Shown: in pieces, positions 49,712 to 60,800 of the stretch
How positions within the stretch are numbered: position 1 is the stretch's first letter
How the letters are laid out: every line of letters begins with the position of its first letter
Source: Microvelia longipes
Taxonomy: Eukaryota > Arthropoda > Insecta > Hemiptera > Veliidae
Reading direction: 5' to 3'
DNA: 64,000 nucleotides
Assembly: GCA_018340805.1 (NCBI GenBank)
Contig: JACMZG010001863.1
Span: 21,232,085 to 21,296,084 of the forward strand
Made by a program: the position numbers and the translations under genes
Notes under the pieces: model-generated
Told to the model about the DNA's origin: nothing
The model's input: the letters and a program-made list of their open reading frames with translations, nothing else
Database searches by the model: none

Positions 49712-49862
49712 AAACTTATTGTGGTTTCTTTGCGTACACCCTGGGGTCGATGGCAACGAAAAGGCAGATAAAATAGATCGGGACGGAGCTGGAACACATT
49801 AATGAATGTGTTGCCAAAACCTGCTATTGGCCTAGCAAAAGGAACTATATAAGCACTGCGAC
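49712..49862 (+). pseudogene. LINE RNase H fragment, degenerate
   Basis: Translation gives WFLCVHPGVDGNEKADKIDRDGAGTH. This is the 'W.PGH.G..GNE.AD.LA..GA' signature of retroelement RNase H, including the final catalytic Asp in KAD. Stops follow immediately. It is clearly different from the RNase H fragment at 59597. Confidence 0.7.
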
Positions 49863-49892
49863 AAAAAAAAATTTACAAAAAGAAGACCGCAG

Positions 49893-50048
49893 TCCCAAAA
49901 TAGTTGAAAAACAACTACCGAGTATTAAACCAGGGATCATGGTCGTCGTCATCAGGGTAATTCTATTCACCCTGATAACGACGAGGATCCCTCATCAAAA
50001 GCTCGGTAGTTGAATATCAACTATTTTTGGACTGCTGTCTTCTTTTTA
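49893..50048. repeat. hairpin repeat, about 70-bp arms
   Basis: 'agaagaccgcagtccc' to 'catcagggt' pairs with 'caccctgat' to 'ggactgctgtcttct'. It includes 'tagttg.....caactaccgag' on both arms and a loop of about 10 bp. It directly follows the RNase H remnant and may be the end of a retroelement or an independent MITE. Confidence 0.65.
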
Positions 50049-50480
50049 AAAACCTTTTTTTCGTCTCAACTTTTTTAAAGTCCATTAATATCTCTATACC
50101 CTTTATATAAGATCTATTCTCCATGACTGGACTTAAAAAAAATCAACAAATAATTGTTGAATCGCAATAATTGTCGACAATCAAGGCAAATTATAAGATC
50201 AGATAAAAGTGTAACAAATTGGTTGCTGAAATATAAAAGGATAAAAAATAAGATGCATGCGGTCGATCTTCTAAATGGTCAACAGAAACATCTTTATACC
50301 ATAGGTCATAAAGATACGCCTGTCTGTCTGATTATGATATAAGTTTTATACGTTTTCATAACAAAAATTTCTTAAAAAAATATTTAAATTTGCACAAAAA
50401 TCAGGGAGATATAAAGACCACAGAACTTTTTCTCATCACATGGGAATTACTACGTGATGTAGTGAATTTATGGAGTAAAC

Positions 50481-50583
50481 GCATAAATATGCGTTTTACG
50501 TATCGAGGAACGTAAATATGTGTTTTACGTCCTTAAGGACGAAAATATGTGTTATATGTCCCTTGGGACGTAAAACACGTTTA
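50481..50583. repeat. tandem repeat, about 30-bp unit, 3.5 copies
   Basis: Units of the form 'cgtaaatatgtgttttacgt' plus a short self-complementary joint (ccttaagg, cccttggga). The first unit has 'atatgcg' and 'atcgagga'. The units have diverged by a few bases each. Confidence 0.7.
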
Positions 50584-50626
50584 CGGGGCCAAGTCGCTAC
50601 TTATGATTACCTAATTTACAACGGTA

Positions 50627-50680
50627 AAATACTTTTCCTATACTTACCTACGGTATAAATAAAGAAAAGTAAAAAGAGTG
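50627..50680 (+). repeat. family A 3' terminal hairpin
   Basis: 'tacttttcctatacttacct' then 'acggtataaataaagaaaag' matches the terminal hairpin of family A at 2550-2590 (minus) and about 54600-54690. Confidence 0.4.
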
Positions 50681-51336
50681 GTAAAACGAACCAGCAATGG
50701 CTGAGTTACCTAGGAGTTACTTAACCTGCCCTTTCCTTTTTACGTTACATAAATGTTAAGGACCTAGCAGACCTACATAAGAGAGGTATATAATATTGCC
50801 TTAAACAAAAGAGTAATTTTTAACAGGAACATTGTGCTTACCAAGCAAATTTTTGCCTATGGTACGAAAAAAAGTGTATAAAATTTAACTCTTTGATATA
50901 TGAGCAAAATAAGCTTATATAGCTTATATAGAGTAAAAAAATGCTGACGATTTTTATTAAAACCAGTTTATTTTATCAAATTTTTCTTTCATACATAAAG
51001 TAAAATCTTGTCTATAACATGGACAGATAGACTGTTCACTGAAAAGATTGTTCATAACAGTTAAGTGACATGGTATGCTAGTTTTTAATATGCACAATAA
51101 TGTACTGTACAAGCACATGGTACAAAATATAGTTTCGGGCTCATATACCTTTTTTCTAGTGACAGAACAAGTATATAGAACCTAGCAACTTTCAAATGAG
51201 TAGAAAAGGGGAATAAGAACTACTTCACTTTAAAAACTCTCTGATCTAGTAACAGATCCTTTTAATGATTTTTTAAAGGAAAAAGGAGCTTATGAGTTTG
51301 AGGTCATAGAGGGGGAGTAGGGGTTAGGTTTTTTGG

Positions 51337-51337
<1 letters not shown>

Positions 51338-51409
<72 letters not shown>
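51338..51409. repeat. (TA)n microsatellite, interrupted
   Basis: TA runs followed by 'caccatgatataggg', the same flank as at 47466. The shared flank extends about 40 bp. Confidence 0.93.
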
Positions 51410-51567
51410 TCACCATGATATAGGGGACTTGTTAAAAAAGGAAACTGATTGAATTAATACATATTATGACAGGTGAAATGTTACATTGGATTATCAGCAT
51501 TAGTCCCGGTTTTGTTGATTGACATATGTAACATAATGTAAACTAATCTTTTTTTCCTAATACTTTT

Positions 51568-51625
51568 GAAAATTCGCTTATATCGGCAGTATGCCACATC
51601 ATTTTACAGTATGACAACATCATCA
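51568..51625 (+). repeat. short dispersed repeat family D, copy 3
   Basis: 'gaaaattcgcttatatcggc' then 'agtatgccac' matches 27155-27215 and the reverse complement of 28732-28770. Confidence 0.4.
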
Positions 51626-51769
51626 TTCGGCAGTTGACAGCCATCATTTGGCCGCGAATCGGCCCCCAGCGCAGACGCCACGGATTGGCCAAGAGACCTT
51701 CGGCCTATTGTTTTAATTAAATTTACTAATTATGGTAAATATCGACTAATCATTCGATTGAACTCGATG

Positions 51770-51777
51770 TATCGATA
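51770..51777. promoter_or_regulatory. DRE-like TATCGATA octamer
   Basis: A perfect palindromic TATCGATA 66 bp upstream of the carboxylesterase ATG. In flies this octamer binds DREF in promoters of proliferation and housekeeping genes. Function here is inferred from sequence and position only. Confidence 0.35.
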
Positions 51778-51842
51778 TGCAGCGTAGAGCGAAGAGTTGA
51801 GAGGGAGGTTGAGTAGGTTAGGGAAAAGAGGGACCAGTAGTC

Positions 51843-54800
51843 ATGGTGTTTTGGAGTGTTGCGGGTTTACTCCTTCTAGCCGGGAAATGTTCACCACACG
51901 AACCAGAATTACGTCAAGATGGACCAATAGCAAGTGTTCCTGGGTTAGGCACTATGGTTGGAACCGTTGATTACAGCTTATGGTCTTCAAGACCTATATA
52001 CCAATTTCAGGGAGTTCCTTATGCAAAATCACCCAGTGGAATCAGGAGATTTAAGGTAAATCAGTTGTTAAAAACCCCGAAGTATTGGTTAGAAACTTAT
52101 ATTAAATATTATATTTATAATATTAATATTTCGAGGCGACACGTTCCCAGTAGCATTTTATTCCAATAAATAGTAAAACATTAATTAGAAACTGACCCGT
52201 ATTCTTTACGTTTAACAGCCCTTGACTATATTCTGACGCGGAGGTCCTCAAGCCTGGCGAATTTTATTAGAAATGCGTGCTTTATGCTCATTAATCCATT
52301 CCTTACTTAAGTTTCCGGTAACTGCTTTATAATCTGAATAGTAGCCTCACAACTGGTTTTTATTCTTTTTCGCATTTTTCGGAGAAAATGCACAAAACTG
52401 GCATAAACTGAGCTTTAAATGCGTGTAAATAATGATGTACGGTAAGAAATTGATGCTTGAAAAATAATGGTATTTTTTAAGAAATTTTCAAAGAAAATTC
52501 GCATATTTAGCGCAAAGATTATACAATGCACGGCACAGCATTATTCGCACGCGTTTAAGCTCAGTTTATACTAAATTTTACTGCATTTTCTTTAAAATTT
52601 CGATAAGATCATATAACAAGTTCTAAGGCTACTGCTCAGAATGGAGTAACGAGCAAAAAAGCAAGAATTTAAAAAAAGAAATAATTTATGATGTATATAA
52701 TGTGTAAATAATAAATTAACCTCCATTTTTAGGTTTGTTTACATTATTTATTTTATCACGCTGCATAGCAGACGATCCATATTTGAAATACTTTAAATAG
52801 TTAAAAATTACCCTGCCTCTGGCACTAGAGCTATTTCTTAAGCATTAGATGTTTTTCCTTAGTGTTTCTCACTGAAATGTTCACAATACGGCGTGATAAA
52901 ATAAATAATGTAAACAAATCGAAAAAACCCAAGTTAATTTATTTACATTAACTTATTTATTTAATTTTAAAGCATTTTAAAATATAAGGTCGTTAATCGA
53001 ATTTTATATGGAAATTACTCAAAACTCATATGAAGAGGTAAATGTATGGCGATTGAATTGTTGAAGGTTTCTTTGAAACCCGACAATCTATAGCTTTGTT
53101 TGGTTATTTTTTGGAACACATAAAACAATTGAAAATTTGATTATTTTTAAATATATTATCTACGACTAAGAATTTAGGGGATATTTCATGAAATATTAAA
53201 TTTATTATTGACATTAAGGAAATTTTATAAGCTTTCCAACGATACTAAATTTGTGGCTCTAAAAATTATTTTCTAGTTGGTATGAGCGATTAATTAAAGT
53301 AAGGTAGCAACGCATGAAAAACAATCAAAATGTTAAAATGACAGCAATACGGTTAGGATTTGGAATTACAAAGGAGTACCTAAATTTGTTGCAAATTATG
53401 TTTAGAACCGCCTCCTTTCATTTCTTACACAGACACACACAAACATTCGCAAAACGGATTTTTCGTGATCAGAAACCTCTGAAACAGATTTTGAACACAC
53501 TCCTAGTTCCACCCCCTCCACGAGCCATCCCATTAGCCAACTTTTTCCAAAGAAAGTTCGCTTACAAGGGGTTTAATTAAAACAATTTTCTTTGAAAATG
53601 TACTAATAGTGGAAAAATAGAGACGTATCTCCAGTGAATACGGGTATATTGACAAATCCAACTTTCAAACTCAACAGATTATCATCAGTGAGAAAAAAGA
53701 AAAAAAAAGAGTCTGGGCGAAAAACGATTCATTTGTTCAGATTTATTTACATATTTGAGGTTACTTTGTTACAAAGATGCTTGTGTGTGACATGCTAGGG
53801 ATACCATACTGGATAAATAAATCTCGTCCCTCTATCCACTATACATCGCTTTTAGCGGTACTGATACCTGTTTAGTAGAAAATCGCTTGCTGAACGTAAC
53901 ATTTGATTTCGATTATTATGAAGTCCATATATCTATAGTTACATGAGCACCTATAGACTACAATTAGCTAGGATCTTTTAATTTTATTTGGTTCCTAAGG
54001 TAACCAAAAATGATGCTACACAAAACACTCCCTCCTCCACCATCGTTAAACAACCTTATGAGCGTGATTTTCTGATGCAAATTTATTTATTCCCTAAAAA
54101 TTATTAATTTATAAAGCATCAAATCTTTTTAGAACAAGAAATATTGTGTTTTAATATACAAGGGAAAAAAGTTTTAATTGTTGATCCCTTCTAATGAATT
54201 TTATTTAAAAAGCTTTAACACATTCCATTCAAACAAACTTTTTGCAATTTAAAATAGCTAAGAGCAAAGTTAGCCGTGAGGTTCAATGTCCAGTTCGAGT
54301 CCTCACTGTCCCCACGCCTATCCGCCTTAGGGCTTCAGGTCATAACTTCTCGTAGTTTTTCCTAAAGAGATCAACATTTATGCTAAATTTTCATATTAAA
54401 CTACCGATTGATCCTGAAAAAGTGTATAATTACAAAGTTTCAACTCACTAGCATATATACACTGGGAGCTTAGATGATAACAGACACACACACACACACA
54501 CACACACGTATACAGACAGATAACTTTGTGAAAACCACTTAAGAGGTGTTAAAACGCCTGAAACAGATAATTCCGATGTCATCCTGGTTTTTTTGCAAAC
54601 CTAATACTTTTTCTTTACGGGTAAGGTAAAGTATAAAGTAGGTAAGGAAAAAGTATTAGGTTCCTTCTTTTATACCTAAGGTATAAATGACGAGATAGGG
54701 GCAATCAGAGTTGTCTATTATTTTGAGGAGCAGTAACAATTTTATAAATATGAAGTGTGTTTATTTAAGAATATTAAGAACGTCAGTCATTCATAGAAAA

Positions 54801-57800
54801 TATAACCCTAATCAATTGGCCTGTTTAAAAGAAAGAAAATAATATTTAAATATTGTTTAATCGAAACTGCTAAATAACAGAGATGTTCAATAAAAATATA
54901 TTAGTTTCCAATTTTAATTAAAACGTCATATTGTACGGATGGAATGAAACTGTATTTATTGGACGTATGGAAGACATCGTGCAACAAACTTTATTAATAA
55001 AACTTTATATAAACAAAGAAATTTTTTTATTGAATTAAGCTTTTCATTCATTCTTTTTTTTTCATTTATAACATGAATAATTATTTTAAGCATTTTTCGA
55101 AAATTTTACGAAAGCTAATGTTTTAAAAGAATCTGGACTGAGATTGGTTCATAATAATTATAGATAGGAAGTGTTTCAGACAAAAGTATAACACAGTATA
55201 ATTGTGCGAGAGACACTTGGAATGTAACAAGCATAGTGTTAAACTACATCTGAGTCTATCATCTGTACATCCATACATCTGTTTCATCATTATACATTTT
55301 TAATGGCTCAACATAATGTCCACATAATGATGACATAATGTTCCACAAAGCTTGATCTCTCAACGCGACGCCGCGTAGCGGTCAAAAGGCCGAAGCGAAG
55401 GTCTCTTGTTTGGCATTGTGAAAAACATCGTCATCTCTAGACGTTTGACACTCTTCTTAATTAATTGTAGATGGTAAATAATGCTCTAAATATTCATACG
55501 ATTTTTTCATACAATTTTTTTTTTCGTTTTTAAAAGGTGTTCTAATTGACAATTTTTGTTTGTTTATTTGTAAAGCTTTTATATTTTTGAGTAAAAGTGT
55601 GAATTCAATGACGACGATAATATGGAGTTAATTGGACGTTTGTTTGTTTTTTTTTTTTTTTTTTCAATTAAGTATATAGCGCAGTTTATTTAATGAGTGC
55701 TACCTCAAAAAAATAGTGTATGCCATCCGGCTGAGAATGTCTTTATGTCTTGGCAATTCTTCCCGACTCGCTTCGCTCGTCGTGACATAAAGACCCACTT
55801 CTCAGCCTTATGGCATAAATAACTATTATTTAATATAGACCAAATGCATCTATATTGTTGGCTACTGTTGCGAGATCGAGCTTATTGCTTCCCTATTTCA
55901 TTTAATAGAAGGGAAGCATGGTAATGAGATAAATGTGACACATCTTTTTTATCGAACCTCCACGATGTAACACCTACATATCTTAAAAATCGAAAAAAAG
56001 TTTGTGCCTGTATGTGCAACCATGTAAATTGTTTTTATCTGTACGTAAATTATTTTGTTTACAAAAAATGTTTCCTAGTGCTGGTTTGAACTGAAGTGCT
56101 AGGCTACACCTATGGCTACTTCAGTTATAGCACTAGGCTCTCGAAACAATTAAGTTCAAAATACGGGCCACGGTACGATCTGGATTATTTATTTGTTTTA
56201 AATACAAGATGAAAAGAGGAAACTTATTTCTACTTTTGGCAGGTTGATTAATTTGATTTAAAAAATTAAATTAAATGAATTTATAAATTTAAAATAAATT
56301 AAATTAAGATAAAGCAAAATTGTACTAAACAAACTAAAATTAGTTTTCTTAATTTTCTTTAATAACAAAGAACATGGATTTTGTTGAGAATGAAACGGCA
56401 ATAAAAATACGTACCAAATATTCCAATTAATTTGTGTTAAGGCTTTAAAATTATAATTTATGTGATGGTAAAAAGATGAGGAATATTACTATTTATTTTA
56501 AAGGAAAAGTTTATTTGCTTCTCGAAAGGTTTCCTCTTAGAATGAAAAATGAATTTTTATTTCCAAGTTTTTTATTATTATTTACTTTAAAAAGACAACA
56601 CAGGAAAACTTTCAGCTTAAGAAACCTTAAGGTTTTATAAAAAGCCTATAGCTACTGGGAGAAAAAAGATAAAGGTAAATGTATAAGTTGCAATGCTTCT
56701 GATGATACTTTCATCGTGTTAGAGGAAAAGATGAGTATTGTCTAAATCCACTTATGTTTATCCTTTCGGTTTGTGCATTTTCATTGTGAATAATGTTTAC
56801 AAGAAACGAAATTAAACATACATATTTATTAAAAAATCTCAGAATAAATAAATCAATATGGTTTACATTCGTTTTAGTTTTTTTGCTGTCTCTGTTTAGA
56901 CATAGGTTAAAAATACATTCCAATCGCCTCCAAGCCAGACCAGGAAAATGAAGTTACACAAAACTCGCAATTTATGATTTAATTCCTGGGTACCACTTGC
57001 TGCAAAAATTAATTTCTGTTTCCTTAAAAAATATGGGGGCGCTGTTACTAATTTGAAACATTTAATTGGGTTGTTAACAATATTTGTATTTCAAAATTAA
57101 TATTGTTCTAAAATGCTAACGATTAAATGTAGATTTATAGACATATTTTAGCTTTAAAATCACAAAAAACTCTTTTGAATTTGTTTTGGGCTTTTCTAAT
57201 GCCTACTGGAAAAAAACAAGAAACAAGGGTTATATTTTGTACAATGCTACCACTAACAACTTATACCAGAGGCAATTATGAATTTTTAATGCCTTTAAAG
57301 GTTCAATAATTAAAAAAATAGATTTAATAGATTTTGATGATTTATACGATGATATACATTTTATCGAATTTCCTTTGAAGTAAATCCTTTACGCTAGTAT
57401 TTTGTACAAAATGATCACTTTTACCAAATACATGTCACTTTTTAAGACATAGGTTTCAAAGTATTTGTAACATAGTTTCAATAGTTAACTAATAAGTTTA
57501 AGTTTCAATAGTTAACTAATAAGTTTCAATAGTTAACTAAGTCTAGGATCTTGCAATATTCCATATCATTCTTAGAAACTCACGAGATGCATTCTGCAGC
57601 TTTCATATAATCAATACCACTTTGGTAATCGCAGCCAGACAGATTTTGCTTGTCAAGAATAAGCTTTATTACATCGATAAAGTCAATTGGTAAAAATTAT
57701 GAAATCACAAGATAAGATAATTATTTTGGTGATTCATGGTCAATATAAAAAATCGGGTACAGGGTACCTCGGTACTCTATACCCGATTCCTGTTCCTGTT

Positions 57801-60800
57801 CATTCTTTAAAAAATATTATTTTTTCGAATTTTGGATAAATTTTTGAAATAAGTATACATATATTGTAAATAAGGATGTGAAGCATATAACGCTTATCTT
57901 TAACCTTAAAATACATACAAATAAGCAAATTTTGACAATTTTGAAATAGTAATAGCACAATCTTGATATGTTTAAAACCCCTTTGGGGTCCTATGGGTAA
58001 ACATAAGAATCATTACTTTTTAAATATTCACATCCCTTTATAATTTTTAAGTGTTGCCCAATTTCAACAAGCTAATATGCTAACTCAGGTAGGGCAACTT
58101 TTTAAAATCCAATATTTTTACATTAAACCATTTTATACTAGTTGAGCACTAGTATAAAAAATTGTAACTTTTGAGCATTGAGCATGCTCAAAAGTTACAA
58201 GGATGTGATATCTCTTGTTTTAGAGAAATTGGTATTTATTTTAACACTTTACTAGATGATTAGCGTATTACACCTTTAGCCACCTTTACACCTTATTAGG
58301 GTATTATTCAAAAGAAATTTGCTAAAACGCTATCCTGCGTTTTAGCAAAATTAAAAACAAGGATAACATATAGTAATTTAAGGATGAGGAATCCTTCATA
58401 TTTTCAAAATCGATTCAAATCAATTCATGCAATAGTATAATTTTGATATTTAAAATAAATCTAACTTTCCTCACAATATATATATATATAATATAATATA
58501 TATAATATATATATATATATATAATATATATTATATATATATATATATATCTTTACATGTACAAACCAATACTGGAGAGACTTGTGAGGAAAGTTAGATT
58601 TATTTTAAATATCAAAATTATACTATTGCATGAATTGATTTCAATCGATTTTGAAAATATATTTATGAAGGATTCCTCATCCTTAAATTTTAATTCAATC
58701 AATTTCTCTAAAAACAAGAGGTTACATCCTTGTAACTTTTGAGCATTGAGCACTAGTATACAATATTTTAATGTAAAAATATCAGATTTTTAAAAGTGAC
58801 ACTACCTGAGTTAGCATTTTAGCTTGTTGAAATTGGGCAAAAATTCAAACACTTAAAAAACTATTAAGGGCTGTAAATATTTAAAAAATAATGATTTTTA
58901 TGTTTACCCATAGGACCCCAAAGAGCATCCTTTGGGGATATTGTAAAAATATCAAGATTGTGTTATTACTATTTCAAAATGGTCAAAATGTGCTTATTTT
59001 TATGCATTTTAAGGTTAAAAATAAGCATAATATGCTTCACATGCTTAATTAACAAAAAAGACATAATTATTTCAAAATTTATCCAACATTAAAAAAAATA
59101 ATAAGTTGCCCAACTATAGTTATAGATTGTTAAAATAAGGCTTATACTAATACTTGCAGCTCACTTAAAAGTGATGAAGGGCTGTAAATACTTAAAACGT
59201 AATGATATTTATTATATCAAAGGCATCCTTTGGAATCATTATTGTAAATATTTCAAGATTTTGTTACTACTATTTCATATATTTTTCTCCACAAAAAATG
59301 GTTAAAGTTGCCTATTTGTATGCAATATTTTCATTGAATTATCTCGAATGACCAAAGTTTTAATTTTTAATGATTTTTTAAAAATGATTAAAATGGTTTT
59401 AATGACTCGGCAAAATAGGTTATTGTAGACTGAAAAATATCATCTTATGGGAAACACAAATAAACCTAATATCTGATTTTTGTGCTATGTTCCAACTCTC
59501 GCAAAGACAGAAAGCATGATGAAAACTACTCAAAACGTCATGAAAATGCCTGAAACGCATAATTATCCTGAAACCTTCATTTCAGTATAATTTAGTATGA
59601 TCCTTTTAAACCTTAAATCGGAGTTCTTACAAAACCTTCTGAACTTGTCACTCAACAATAATGTAGCAATTAGATGGGTGCCTGGCCATAAGGGAATTAT
59701 AGGTAATAAGCAAGCAGACATCCTTGCAAAAAAGGGGTCTGAGACCACTCCTGTGGACCCTGAACCCATAGCAGCTATGCCCAAAACAATAGCCAAAGGT
59801 GTATTCAAAGATTGGCTCTTAACTAATCACCTACACCACTGAAACAAATCCTCTGGCATGAGGCACAGTAAACTTATGTTAAATGGACCCAGTCCCAAAT
59901 TAACTGAGGACCTCCTCAGTCTAAGCAGAACACTTAACTTAGAACAGTAACTGAACTGATCACTGTCACCTCCGAAATCACCTCCATACCATTCGTATCT
60001 TTAAAGATAACCCAGTGTGTAGGCTTTGTGAATCAGAAACCGAAACTGCCTCTCTTATACTTCTGAGATATGAAGCCCAGCCTTTCAAAGGTTCTCCAAC
60101 TTTGGTAGCAGCACTCCTGGACCAATTGAGGGGATTGTACAATTGACTTCCAGCCGCAGTGCAAATGGAGTATATCCTCGACTCTTAACCCTAATCATTA
60201 ATAATAATAAATCTGTAATCATACTCGGTATGGCATAGTTTTTTTTTTTTTATAAGTATTGTTCATTATGATAATATTAGCAATATAAACTTTATGATAG
60301 AATAAACAAACTTTTTCTTACAATTGGTGTCATATAAGAGTCGCACCAGTAAATTTATATGTTCTCATATAACATAGAAACAAAGCTGAATAACTATAGA
60401 ATTTTCATTATGTACTTTAATATCAGACGACAAAAATTAAGGCCTGTAATTTTCATTTTATTCAGTAGTCGATATTTTTAAAATTAAATTTATTTCGTGG
60501 ATCAATTGACTACCTACAGATGCACATTTGTATTAAATTTCAACTCGATCGGTCAAGTTTTCGATTTTTTAGAATTTTTAAAACTTTTGATAACTCGGCA
60601 AAATAGACAGTGGCAGACTGAGCTAAAAAGGCCCAAGGAGGGTTTGGCCTAAAAGGGCCCAAACCTACATCTCAAGGGGCCCAATGGGGGGTCTTAATGC
60701 CTATCAGAGGAGTCTACTTTTAACTAGGGTTGTGTTAATGATTTTAGCAAGGTTAATTTAATTTATTTAATTTTAATTTCATATTTAACAAGATTATATC

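Noticed and set aside
50481..50583. CRISPR array
   Set aside because: Repeats are contiguous and diverged without unique spacers, and the genome is an animal genome.
53314..53580. Open frame of 88 codons on the plus strand
   Set aside because: It spans a CA-rich segment within the carboxylesterase intron, with no domain and no splice context.
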